Positions 48,304 through 58,869 of a stretch of DNA of 64,000 nt are shown one piece after another. The notes under the pieces were generated by a model. That model ran no database searches and had not been told where the DNA came from. It worked only from the letters and a program-made list of their open reading frames with translations. Position 1 is the stretch's first letter. Each line of letters begins with the position of its first letter. A program made the position numbers and the translations under genes. The stretch covers positions 28,294,227 to 28,358,226 of the forward strand of contig NC_089863.1 of NCBI RefSeq assembly GCF_036373705.1. The letters are read 5' to 3'. The DNA comes from Amia ocellicauda. Taxonomy: Eukaryota; Chordata; Actinopteri; Amiiformes; Amiidae.

Positions 48304-48400
48304 CAGACAGAAAGAGAAATAGACAGAGGGAGACATAGACAGACAGAGAGCGAGAGATAATGACAGTGAGGGGGAGAGAGAGACAGAGAGAGAGAGCAGT
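48258..48400. repeat. (GA)n / purine-rich microsatellite
   Basis: Begins with about 20 GA units, then GACAGA-type variants. It generates Ser/Leu-rich frames on the minus strand that are not genes. Confidence 0.9.
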
Positions 48401-49423
48401 TGCATGTCCCCTTGCAGAGAGAGGCGGAAGGAGCTCTGTATTCCTGCCAAAACAGACATCAGCCCACGGCAGTGTGTGGGTATCTGCATCCAAACGCCAG
48501 GTACCTGCAGCTCGGGAGAGAGCCGAGCCATCAGCTGCAGTTATCCTCGTGTCGATGTGCACTGCCTGGTCCTGCCCCGAGGGTATACAGCATTGGTCCT
48601 CCAGACGTGATCCTCACAGAACCATCAGGCTTAAAGAGTGTCTTGAACATCATTGCTCTCTTTAGCTCCAGGGGTGAAAGAGAAAAATGCCTCAGGCCAA
48701 GTCAGGGATTCTGAAGAGCTCTGATTTTAAATTTGTTAACCTGCGCCACCCCTGATTGGGAAAATTTGTGATCTGGTCAGAAATATTTCACTTTCACTCA
48801 GAAACTTATATCTGGTTGTAATTTCTCTTACCCTTCACCCCCTCATCCCCTCTCCCATGGAAAACATTCAATCTTTTCTACTGGGGGAAGTAATAGTTGG
48901 GTAACTCTATGCAGAGAAACAACCAGGCCACTGCGATCACACACCACTGCAGTTTTGACACTGTGCAATGGGAAATGCCACCATCTCAATGCCCACTAGT
49001 TCGACCAATACCACAAATAGCACCGTCCAAAAGCCAGACCCATAGGTGCACTATCATACAGCCTATTCCTCCACTTATTCATAATTAATGTACCATTCAG
49101 TTATACGGCTGCTAGAGCCTGACCACAGTTTCTCCAAATCTATATCGCTTCCCCCGCTGTGTTTCTTGCTGCGGTCTGTGGAGTCGCAGGGCAGAGACAT
49201 GGTGCCCGGAGAGCACACGCATGTATACACACGCCCCGTGCACACGCCCCGCACACACGCCACAGCACCCTTTTGCGTCAAAAACCAGCAGGGTGAAAAG
49301 GTACTGATCCAGCCTGCCCAATTAGCTCAAATGCAGGAAACGGGTGCTGAAATCCGCGTGAATGGCAGACCGGTGTGTGGCGAACACAAACAGCTGCCTA
49401 CCTCTCTCCTGCATCTGATCTCG

Positions 49424-49467
<44 letters not shown>

Positions 49468-50327
49468 TTCCCTCACTCTCAGATTGCTTTGGCCTGGCTT
49501 GACCTTCTCCTGCTCACTTGATTGGATCACATTCGGAGGCCAGTAGGCTGCCACCCACACATTATAAAGTCATCTGCTCTATATCCACTGTGCACACCCC
49601 TCCCTCCTCTCCATCTCTCTCCCCTCTCTCTCTCTCTCCTTCCCTCTTCCCCATTCCTCTCTTCCCAATCCCCCCCCTCTTGGGAGGTCCTCTGCAGAAG
49701 ATGTCTTACTATCCAGGATTTGTATTCCGCACTCCACTCAGGCAAAGCAGAGAGAGAGGGAGAGGTGTAGATTGGCGGGGGGGCTGTCACTTGGTGAGTC
49801 ACTTCTGCCCGTGTGTCAGTCCACTCGAGAATACAGAAGATTGGCTTTCTCCATGCAGGCAGGCAGGCAGGCAGGCAGTGGGTGGCGGGAGACGGGAGCA
49901 AAGACTCAATCAGAGCCATTCTCTCTCCTTCTCTCTCTCCCTCTCTCTCTCTCTTTCTCTCGCTCACACACACACACCCACACACACACACCCACACTTT
50001 ACAGCAGCCTCCCAATGCAAACGAGGGAGGCTGCGAGACAAGGAATGAGGAACTCTCTCTCTGTCTTTCTCTCCTTTCCTATTTTAGTCCTCTGCCTCCT
50101 TCTTCTTTTCATTGTCAGTTTCTTTCCTATTGCTCCCTATATGTCTGTCCCTCAATCCATAGTTCCTCTTTTTCACTGTTCTCAATTCACAGCACTGTAC
50201 TCTGCTGTTCCTATTGAGTATAATTCTTGCCAAAGCAACCATAAAGCATGCCGTCCTGCCATGAAGGAAAGACATTCAACACTTCACCTGTATTTTTTAA
50301 CAAATACAACCTCTTTCTCTCTCTCTG
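48401..50327. other. Non-coding region with CT and CA repeats
   Basis: CT tracts at about 49422-49485 and 49595-49650, a GGCA tetramer run at 49857-49878, and CT-then-CA repeats at 49920-49995. Overlapping open frames here read low-complexity sequence and show no domain. Confidence 0.45.
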
Positions 50328-50380
<53 letters not shown>

Positions 50381-50383
<3 letters not shown>

Positions 50384-51601
50384 TCACCTAAAGGATTATT
50401 AGGAACACCATACTAATACTGTGTTTGACCCCCTTTCGCCTTCAGAACTGCCTTAATTCTACGTGGCATTGATTCAACAAGGTGCTGAAAGCATTCTTTA
50501 GAAATGTTGGCCCATATGGATAGGATAGCATCTTGCAGTTGATGGAGATTTGTGGGATGCACATCCAGGGCACGAAGCTCCCGTTCCACCACATCCCAAA
50601 GATGCTCTATTGGGTTGAGATCTGGTGACTGTGGGCACCAGTTTAGTACAGTGAACTCATTGTCATGTTCAAGAAACCAATTTGAAATGATTCGACCTTT
50701 GTGACATGGTGCATTATCCTGCTGGAAGTAGCCATCAGAGGATGGGTACATGGTGGTCATAAAGGGATGGACATGGTCAGAAACAATGCTCAGGTAGGCC
50801 GTGGCATTTAAACGATGCCCAATTGGCACTAAGGGGCCTAAAGTGTGCCAAGAAAACATCCCCCACACCATTACACCACCACCACCAGCCTGCACAGTGG
50901 TAACAAGGCATGATGGATCCATGTTCTCATTCTGTTTACACCAAATTCTGACTCTACCATCTGAATGTCTCAACAGAAATCAAAACTCATCAGACTAGGC
51001 AACATTTTTCCAGTCTTCAACTGTCCAATTTTGGTGAGCTTGTGCAAATTGTAGCCTCTTTGTCCTATTTGTAGTGGAGATGAGTGGTACCCGGTTGGGT
51101 CTTCTGCTGTTGTAGCCCATCCGCCTCAAGGTTGTACGTGTTGTGGCTTCACAAATGCTTTGCTGCATACCTCGGTTGTAACGAGTGGTTATTTCAGTCA
51201 AAGTTGCTCTTCTATCAGCTTGAATCAGTCGGCCCATTCTCCTCTGACCTCTAGCATCAACAAGGCATTTTCGCCCACAGGACTGCCGCATACTGGATGT
51301 TTTTCCCTTTTCACACCATTCTTTGTAAACCCTAGAAATGGTTGTGCGTGAAAATCCCAGTAACTGAGCAGATTGTGAAATACTCAGACCGGCCCGTCTG
51401 GCACCAACAACCATGCCACGCTCAAAATTGCTTAAATCACCTTTCTTTCCCATTCAGACATTCAGTTTGGAGTTCAGGAGATTGTCTTGACCAGGACCAC
51501 ACCCCTAAATGCATTGAAGCAACTGCCATGTGATTGGTTGGTTAGATAATTGCATTAATGAGAAATTGAACAGGTGTTCCTAATAATCCTTTAGGTGAGT
51601 G
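50381..51601 (-). mobile_element. Tc1/mariner-like transposon, family A, copy 2
   Basis: A 1,221-bp element in the opposite orientation to copy 1, with the same 29-bp inverted ends. It is inserted at the end of a (TA)n microsatellite (50331-50380) and flanked by TA. It is very similar to copy 1 along its length and keeps the 20 bp that copy 1 has lost. Confidence 0.95.
50413..51453 (-). pseudogene. Tc1/mariner-family transposase, nonsense-mutated
   Basis: This copy has the full N-terminus (MGKKGDLSNFERG, ATG at 51453) and open helix-turn-helix regions down to about 50995. The frame is cut at the first catalytic motif: the Trp codon of VAWSDE is a TAG, and a second stop (TGA) follows a few codons later (near 50980). 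Beyond them the frame is open again to 50413, with YFQQDNAPCHKG and [15 protein letters not shown] intact. It cannot make a full-length enzyme, though an N-terminal DNA-binding product of about 152 residues could in principle be translated. Confidence 0.92.
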
Positions 51602-52186
51602 TATATATAGATCAAAGCTGAACAAAGGGAGCAATTGAATGGATCCCAAGAGATAAAAAGAGGCCTAGAAGACACACATAGAAGATAAGATGAAATAATA
51701 ATCTTTGCAGGCGAAGCAAGTGGAAACATCTTGGGGGGCCCGAAGCACTAGGACTCACACCTCTTGGGGGTGGAAAGGGTAGAAGAGGGACTGTGTGTCA
51801 CAATAGGGCTATAATAAATTAATACATACGGAAAATACCAAATGGGATAGTCACTGCTGTGGCTACACTGTCTCGAGTGGAATCACAGCATCGGACTGGC
51901 TAGACCTTTGACTGCCATGGGGGAAAACAAAAAACAGTGTTTTGATGAACACATGTAAGAGTGTGCAATCAAACCATGAGATGTGAGGAGCCGTTTTCCC
52001 TGGGCAGCGCAAAATGACTCTCAGTCCTTACCATGTAATGACAAGATTGAAAATAAATAAATAATGAAATAAAAACACCCTAAGCATCACTGCAATGACT
52101 GGCGGACGCAGGATCACCCAAGATATAACACTCTCAACAACATTCCTGCGATTACCTGACTTTTACCACAACCGTCACCTAGAACA
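51602..52186. other. Non-coding region
   Basis: Nothing recognised apart from the boundary with the adjacent transposon. Confidence 0.4.
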
Positions 52187-52740
52187 GTCTCTCTCAAACT
52201 TATCTGGCCTGCGGACCACTCAGCCGGTGCCAACTCTTCCCCGGACCACCCAGTCACACCCCCGACCCCGCAAAATTCATTTACTTATCTCTAAATACCA
52301 GCAACACAAATTTATTCATATCAGCAGAACATAAAGACTTTCGGTTTTTTTAAAGGCAGCTATAAGGTGTGTGTGTGTGGGGGGGAGGGCATTTAGATAT
52401 ATTCCCACCATTATATATGATCCTATAACCACCACAGCACTTACCTCATCCTCTCCCATTGGCCACCCAAATGCGACGAGTGGTGCTGCATTGTGAATAG
52501 GACAGAGCAGCTCAGTGGGTAAGGCTTACTCCAGCCGCTAAGAAATGAAATATTGCTAATGAAAACTAATTTACCAGAAAACATTCCTTGTATTTAATCA
52601 GGGTTGTTTACCTAACTTCATTTTAAAATTACATCTAAGTACGATATTAATTCATGTTTGAAATAAAAGGTTTAAACCGTGTCATTATTTACGGGTTGGC
52701 CTGTATTGGCATCATGCTTGTGAACCACCTGAACCACCGC
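52187..52740. mobile_element. Possible hAT (Charlie-like) element fragment
   Basis: The left part, CAGTCTCTCTCAAACTTATC followed by TGGCCTGCGGACCACTCAG, resembles the common hAT end with CAG..TCTCAAACTT..GCGGACCAC. I could not find the matching opposite end or an 8-bp duplication, so the extent is a guess. Confidence 0.35.
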
Positions 52741-52831
52741 ACACCATTTGTGCCGAACAGATGTCACACAAAGAGACAAAGAAAAGTAGTTGTGGTCGAG
52801 TCATAAAACAAACATCAGTTCCATCCGTTAT

Positions 52832-52852
52832 GTATATATATATATATATATA
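52832..52852. repeat. (TA)n microsatellite at transposon insertion site
   Basis: TA repeats border the family B Tc1-like element on its left, and again on its right at about 53566-53592. This fits insertion into a TA array. Confidence 0.85.
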
Positions 52853-53567
52853 CACCGATCAGCAATAACATTATGACCACCTGCCTAATATTGTGTAGGT
52901 CCCCCTTTTGCCGCCAAAACAGCCCTGACCCGTCGAGGCATGGACTCCACTAGACTCTGAAGGTGTGCTGTGGTATCTGGCACCAAGACGTTAACAGCAG
53001 ATCCTTTAAGTCCTGTAAGTTGCGAGGTGGGGCCTCCAAGGATCGGACTTGTTTGTCCAGAGGTCAGCATGGGCACCCTGACTGGTCTGCAGCTACGCAG
53101 CCCCATACGCAACAAACTGCGATGGACTGTGTGTTCTGACAACTTTCTATCAGAACCAGCATTAACTTTTTCAGAAATTTGAGCTAAAGTATCTCGTCTG
53201 TTGGATCGGACCACACAGGCCAGCCTTCGCTCCCCACGTGCATCAGTGAGCCTTGGTCGCCGGTTCAACGCTTTTCCTTCGTTGGACCACTTTTGATAGG
53301 TACTGACCACTGCAGACCAGGAACACCCCACAAGAGCTGCAGTTTTGGTGATGCTCTGACCCAGTCGTCTAGCCATCACAATTTGGCCCGTGTCAAAGTT
53401 GCTCAGATCCTTACGCTTGTCCATTCCTGCTTCTAACACATCAACTTTGAAAACAAAATGTTCACTTGCTGCCTAATATATCCCACCCACTGACAGGTGA
53501 TGATAACGAGATTGTTAGTGTTATTCACTTCACCTGTCAGTGGTCATAATGTTATGGCTGATCGGTG
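52853..53567 (-). mobile_element. Tc1-like transposon, family B, core-deleted (715 bp)
   Basis: Inverted ends (left CACCGATCAGCAATAACATT; right ATGTTATGGCTGATCGGTG) extend about 28 bp and are flanked by TA. The element matches 26494-27391 but has a larger internal deletion that removes the whole catalytic core. It is MITE-like in size yet still carries a coding frame. Confidence 0.92.
52885..53424 (-). CDS. Truncated Tc1-like protein with DNA-binding part only
   Basis: An open frame of 179 codons from ATG at 53424 ([13 protein letters not shown]). Residues about 1-110 hold a helix-turn-helix ([20 protein letters not shown]) and a second DNA-binding segment ([16 protein letters not shown]). 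After residue about 115 the catalytic domain is deleted. The frame passes through an out-of-frame remnant ([17 protein letters not shown]) and returns to the original C-terminus ([18 protein letters not shown]). None of the three catalytic acidic residues remains. Whether it is expressed is unknown. It may be an accident of decay; the length of open frame is modest. Confidence 0.6.
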   Translation of the reverse strand: MDKRKDLSNFDTGQIVMARRLGQSITKTAALVGCSWSAVVSTYQKWSNEGKALNRRPRLTDARGERRLACVVRSNRRDTLAQISEKVNAGSDRKLSEHTVHRSLLRMGLRSCRPVRVPMLTSGQTSPILGGPTSQLTGLKGSAVNVLVPDTTAHLQSLVESMPRRVRAVLAAKGGPTQY

Positions 53568-53742
53568 TATATATATATATATATATATATAAACCATCAT
53601 ATTCATCAGTCTATATCGATGAAGACCTCCACCAGATGTTTCTACTTGTTTCTATCTATATCTTCACTTTTCCATGTCAAGCCTGCAAAGTTCATTATTC
53701 CATCTTTTATGTGATTGTCTTTTAGGTCTTGTTTCACATATA

Positions 53743-55175
53743 CAGTGGGGGAAAAAAGTATTTGATCCCCTGCTGATTTTGTACATTTGCCCACTGACAA
53801 AGAAATGATCAGTCTATAATTTTAATGGTAGGTGTATTTTAACAGTGAGAGACAGAATAACAACAAAAAAATCCAGAAAAACGCATTTCAAAAAAGTTAT
53901 AAATTGATTTGCATGTTAATGAGTGAAATAAGTATTTGACCCCTTCGACTTAGTACTTGGTGGCAAAACCCTTGTTGGCAATCACAGAGGTCAGACATTT
54001 CTTGTAGTTGGCCACCAGGTTTGCACACATCTCAGGAGGGATTTTGTCCCACTTCTCTTTGCAGATCCTCTCCAAGTCATTAAGGTTTCGAGGCTGATGT
54101 TTGGCAACTCGAACCTTCAGCTCCCTCCACAGATTTTCTATGGGATTAGGGTCTGGAGACTGGCTAGGCCACTCCAGGACCTTAATGTGCTTCTTCTTGA
54201 GCCACTCCTTTGTTGTGTGTTTTGGGTCATTGTCATGCTGGAATACCCATCCACGACCCATTTTCAATGCCCTGGCTGAGGGAAGGAGGATCTCACCCAA
54301 GATTTGACGGTACACGCCCCGTCCATCGTCCCTTTGATGCGGTGCAGTTGTCCTGTCCCCTTAGCAGAAAAACACCCCCAAAGCATAATGTTTCCACCTC
54401 CATGTTTGACGGTGGGGATGGTGTTCTTGGGGTCATTCCTCCTCCTCCAAACACATGGCGAGTTGAGTTGATGCCAAAGAGCTCGATTTTGGTCTCATCT
54501 GACCACAACACTTTCACCCAGTTCTCCTCTGAATCATTCAGATGTTCATTGGCAAACTTCAGACGGGCCTGTACATGTGCTTTCTTGAGCAGGGGGACCT
54601 TGCGGGCGCTGCAGGATTTCAGTCCTTCACGGTGTAGTGTGTTACCAATTGTTTTCTTGGTGACTATGGTCCCAGCTGCCTTGAGATTATTAACAAGATC
54701 CTCCTGTATAGTTTTGGGCTGATTCCTTCACACAGGCTGTTGTCACCTTCTCACCAAGCTGCTTGGCGATGGTCTTGTAGCCCATTCCAGCCTTGTGTAG
54801 GTCTACAATCTTGTCCCTGACATCCTTGGACAGCTCTTTGGTCTTGGCCATGGTGGAGAGTTTGGAATCTGATTGATTGATTGCTTCTGTGGACAGGTGT
54901 CTTTTATACAGGTAACGAGCTGAGATTAGGAGCACTCCCTTTAAGAGAGTGCTCCTAATCTCAGCTCGTTACCTGTATAAAAGACACCTGGGAGCCAGAA
55001 ATCTTGCTGATTGATAGGGGATCAAATACTTATTTCCCTCATTAACGTGCAAATCAATTTATAACTTTTTTGAAATGCGTTTTTCTGGATTTTTTTGTTA
55101 TTATTCTGTCTCTCACTGTTAAAATACACCTACCATTAAAATTATAGACTGATCAAATACTTTTTCCCCTCACTG
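53743..55175 (-). mobile_element. Tc1-like transposon, family C, with long inverted ends
   Basis: A 1,433-bp element flanked by TA. Its terminal inverted repeats reach roughly 165-205 bp (53743-53945 and 55012-55175). The outer motif AAGTATTTGATC recurs at the inner end (AAGTATTTGACCCC), giving the IR/DR arrangement known from Sleeping Beauty-type elements. Minus-strand fragments read as a transposase: [20 protein letters not shown], then [14 protein letters not shown], then [13 protein letters not shown] and [15 protein letters not shown]. They fall in three broken frames. The spacing from the second Asp to the Glu counts 31, shorter than the normal 34, another sign of a small deletion. Confidence 0.9.
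54894..54990. repeat. 44-bp perfect inverted repeat with 9-base loop
   Basis: Arms 54894-54937 and 54947-54990 are exact reverse complements (left begins CAGGTGTCTTTTATACAGGT) around a 9-base centre. It sits inside the family C Tc1-like element, just outside its transposase start. Confidence 0.95.
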
Positions 55176-57724
55176 TATACCTGTGTATGCACGTGTGTTG
55201 TTAATTAGGACATGAGGTGAGGGTTGAAGAAGACCGAAAGAAACCAACTCACTCGACTCAACATTCGCCATGGGACAGCGGCTGGGAATCTGTCATTTTT
55301 CTAGTATGTGTCCAGTTGTACACATAACCTGATTTCACTGTGTGACTGTTATTCCCGAACAACCCAATACAGAGATGGCGAAGGTTAGGATTAGGGATGG
55401 TTCCAGGTTATACTCACCCAGTAACAACAGCTACAGCAAACTCAGGCAGATACTTGGCTGTAGCCTCAGTGGTCCCCATTCTTGCTCCTGCAGTACCCTA
55501 CATCTGTGTAAACCCCTGGCTGATCTCAAGTTCACACCGGTATATTTACCATTAACATGTTTGCACTTGAGTTTTAAAATGAGGTTCGCCCCTCACACTC
55601 ATCCCTTCCCACCATCCATCACTTCGCCTCCCTCCGCCACCCCATGCAACACCTTCGCAGCAGCTCATTGGCTCGTTCCATCTAGTGGAGGTGGTGTTCG
55701 GCTGGCCTCTTTCTCACACCCAGGTCATCATTCCCTTAATCAAGCGAAAAATCGGGGGAAAAATCAGCTATTTACCTTCTACTACACACATCTGTTGGGG
55801 TGGTCTGAGCTCCTGAATAATATGTTTTTCCTGTCATTCAGCAGTCATTTCCTTTGCTTTTACCACACTGGACCACGGCAATACCCTGATACACCATGGT
55901 ACCCATTTCTAAGGCATGATTACTATGGTAGACCTGTGTGTAGAGTGTTGTACAGCCATTCTCAAACCAAAAAATCAAAAATACTAAAAACTCCTATGGT
56001 AAATTTAGCAGGGTCAACTCGCATATCGGGAAAGGCTGTTTGTCTCAAGGTGCCGCCACTCATCGGTTCCCTCGAGAAATGGAGAGATCGGCTTGAATGA
56101 GAAGCAGAAGGCACTGTGAGTCTGTAACGTGCATATGATTCTATATGGCTCTCCTCCCCAGTCCTTATTGCTCCAGTCATCACCGAACCATTTGTAGTAA
56201 AATCTACAAGTATTAATCTCTCACCCACCGGAGGCTTTTAGCATGAATGAGGAGAATTTGAGTGCTCTGTGTGGAATAATAATTAGCATCGTTTAGAGGC
56301 CTGAACGTGGATTTGACTAATTCTGGTCCCAGGAATGAATGAAACTGCTCCACGTTTATTCAGGTGAACATAGGTGACAATATGTCAAGGAAGTGTCAAA
56401 TAAAAGAAATACCTTTGGTTCTTTAAGAGGGTAGACTAGAAGCTTCTTGCTTATCATCTGGACTCCACCACTATATATACACTGTGTAGCATATCCAGTC
56501 ACCCACCCAGTAAGATAGTATTGTCTCGACACCCCAGCTGGGGGGGGGGGCTGGAGAGAGGGAGAAGGAGGGACTTCGGCTTCTGTGACAGCCTGTGCTT
56601 TTTGGGGGGTCTGGGTGGGGGGGGGGTGAACGAGCTACCTGCGTGTGGTAGACTATACCTGCCCCCATTCATCAGAAAGAGCTACACGCCGGCTACATCG
56701 CGCGTATGTCGTATTTCTTGAGGGGTGGGGGGCTCCAGTCTGGTCTGCCTTGTCTGAGAGCCCGATCACCGTTGGCGAGCTCAGGATGCGGTTTTTCCAA
56801 TCCGGAGATCCGCATTGAAAACCTTGTCTCAGAGCAATGCACAATGCATTCTGTAATATATAGAGATCGCAGAGAGTATCAATATACATTATTATTATTA
56901 TAATTATTGCACTGAATTAAAAAAATATATTAATAAAATATCCTTTTATTTTTGGTTTTGCGATACGCTCTCGTTTTCTCGCCTCTGTTTCTCATTTTTG
57001 AAATATTCCTTTCATCTCTGAAGACCGTCAGAAGGCGCTACATCAAGTGTGACACATTCGTCTGCGGCTGAAGCGTTTTCTTCGAGATTAGTGGCGTTTC
57101 AAGGGGGGGGGGGTGCTCGTCAAAGTTGTATCACAAGCGCTGGTGCTGTTATCTCCAAATAATACACTCTCACCGAAAATAACTACACACAGGCAGAGCA
57201 GTGATATAGATAGATACATTCATAGATACACAGATAAAACAGTTGGTCCAGGCTGTATAGAAATGTATTTTGCCAGAGATTGAAAATGCAAGATGCCGAT
57301 TTAAACGCATCTCCATACCACCCAAGATCGATAGCCATGCTTTAACCATAAACCACCCGTAGCCTTTGGCTGTCGATATTTGTATATATTTTTGCAATTG
57401 CAACCAAATATTCCATATAATGATAAACGGAATGATAAAGTTTTATTATAGAATATCAGCACATGACATATAGCTGCGTCTGTATTATTTATATGAGGTG
57501 AGTGTGTGTGTTGTGTGTGTTGTATGTGTGTATATACATACACATACAGTATGTGGCAATACACAAAACACAATTAGAAACACTCCCTGATGGGCGCGAT
57601 TATAACGAGGAAGTTCCAGATTTGCAAAGAAAATTGGTTAATTTCTCCAAAATCGTATTCCAATACGCTATATTTAACTCAAAATTAAACAGGACATTCA
57701 AATGCATTTACAGAACAATTAATA
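55176..57724. other. Non-coding region
   Basis: No gene recognised. A 252-codon frame at 55342-56100 has no domain I know and no codon pattern suggesting a gene. Several poly-G tracts occur near 56542, 56613 and 57103. Confidence 0.4.
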
Positions 57725-57788
57725 AAACACATGTATTCATTTTGAACTATATATATATATATATAGTTCAAAATGAATACATGTGTTT
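57725..57788. repeat. Perfect 64-bp AT-rich palindrome
   Basis: The arms start AAACACATGTATTCATTTTG and meet in a central (TA)n with no spacer. Every base pairs with its mirror around 57756/57757. It could extrude as a cruciform. Confidence 0.97.
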
Positions 57789-57923
57789 ATGTATATATAC
57801 ACACAAACACACGGTGGAATCGACTAGAAAAAAAAATGTATTATTTTAATAACTTAGCAATATGTATAAAAATACACTATGGTCAATGCAATGGTATATA
57901 AATCGGTGAACACAACTCCTTAC

Positions 57924-58045
57924 CTCGTTTGCGCCGCTTGCAACTGCGTTATTCTACACAGACTCCATGGACCGACAGTTCCTCGCTGTAGCCGGTGATA
58001 AGTCAGTCTGCGCTCCGCAGCGGTTCCTATTTGACAGTGTGTTCT
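57924..58045 (-). other. Candidate non-coding first exon of ankrd34 (proximal)
   Basis: On the minus strand GC-rich sequence ends CGCAAACGAG followed by a good donor GTAAGG at 57923. No long frame is present. It could be a 5' UTR exon spliced to the acceptor at 42186. The right limit is arbitrary. Confidence 0.35.
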
Positions 58046-58075
58046 GCATTTAGCTTGACTTACCCCCCCCCCCCT

Positions 58076-58076
<1 letters not shown>

Positions 58077-58115
<39 letters not shown>

Positions 58116-58123
58116 ACACACAC
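58077..58123. repeat. (CA)n microsatellite
   Basis: About 23 CA units preceded by a C-run. Confidence 0.9.
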
Positions 58124-58427
58124 CTCCCTCCCACCATCAGCACCACCAGCACCACCAGCCCTCCACCCCTCCCCCCTCTACCACCATCCCTCTAGCGATC
58201 GGGAGTTTAGGGCAATAGCTGTGGAGCCGCTGCGGGGGTGGGCAGCGGGTAGGTGGGAGAGAGACAGAGAGAGAAGGAGCTAAAGAGAAAGAGAGGGGGT
58301 GCGTGTGTGTGAATTCAGTTTGCCCAAAGAAAGACACGGCACAAGTTCTGCACAGGAGGGAAACAGCGACATGGGAGACGGAGTTGGGAGGCCGGGGGGG
58401 GTGGGGGGGTGTTGGCTCTGAACTTAC

Positions 58428-58540
58428 CGTAACCCACCCGTGGTCTTCGGACTCGCTGGTCCGTCTAGCAGGATCAGCCGCAGCTCCGTCAATAGCATCA
58501 GCCACCGCAGAGCAGAAGCGCACAGGCTGGCGCTATCAAC
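58428..58540 (-). other. Candidate non-coding first exon of ankrd34 (distal)
   Basis: A GC-rich minus-strand segment with several CpGs (GACGGAGCTGCGGCTGATCC nearby) ends GGTTACG followed by the consensus donor GTAAGT at 58427. A second possible alternative first exon. The start is not defined. Confidence 0.35.
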
Positions 58541-58859
58541 ACAATCAAGACCTTTCCGACAATAAATAAATAAATACATGCATGGTTAATTATAACATAT
58601 TGTTTGTTCATTATTATCATTATTACTATCCTTGTTATTGTTATTGCCTTCAAATCGCACCCGAAAGGTGTACAGCAATAGTTGAACATTTAGACTGGTT
58701 TTAAATGTATTTATTTGTTCCTTTCTTTCTGTAAAGTATAAACAGCCCCAGTGTGACAGCTATCTTGTTAGCTGGATTTCTCTTTTACCTCCGCCTTTTT
58801 CACAACGTCACTGGCCTGTGCCAAATAACCGCCTCCCAGACCGCCAGGCTGAGAGTGTC

Positions 58860-58867
58860 TATATAAG
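58860..58867 (+). promoter_or_regulatory. TATA box (TATATAAG)
   Basis: TATATAAG in a locally GC-rich context, with CCAAATAAC about 30 bases upstream and a purine/pyrimidine start-like sequence about 30 bases downstream. It faces away from the minus-strand candidate exons, so a divergent promoter is possible. No plus-strand gene is visible downstream. Confidence 0.3.
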
Positions 58868-58869
58868 TA

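Noticed and set aside
52503..52530. A-box-like CAGCTCAGTGGGTAAGG
   Set aside because: Looks like the start of a tRNA-derived SINE but lacks a B-box downstream.
55342..56100. A 252-codon plus-strand frame
   Set aside because: No known domain, ordinary composition and no supporting promoter or splice signals; likely chance.
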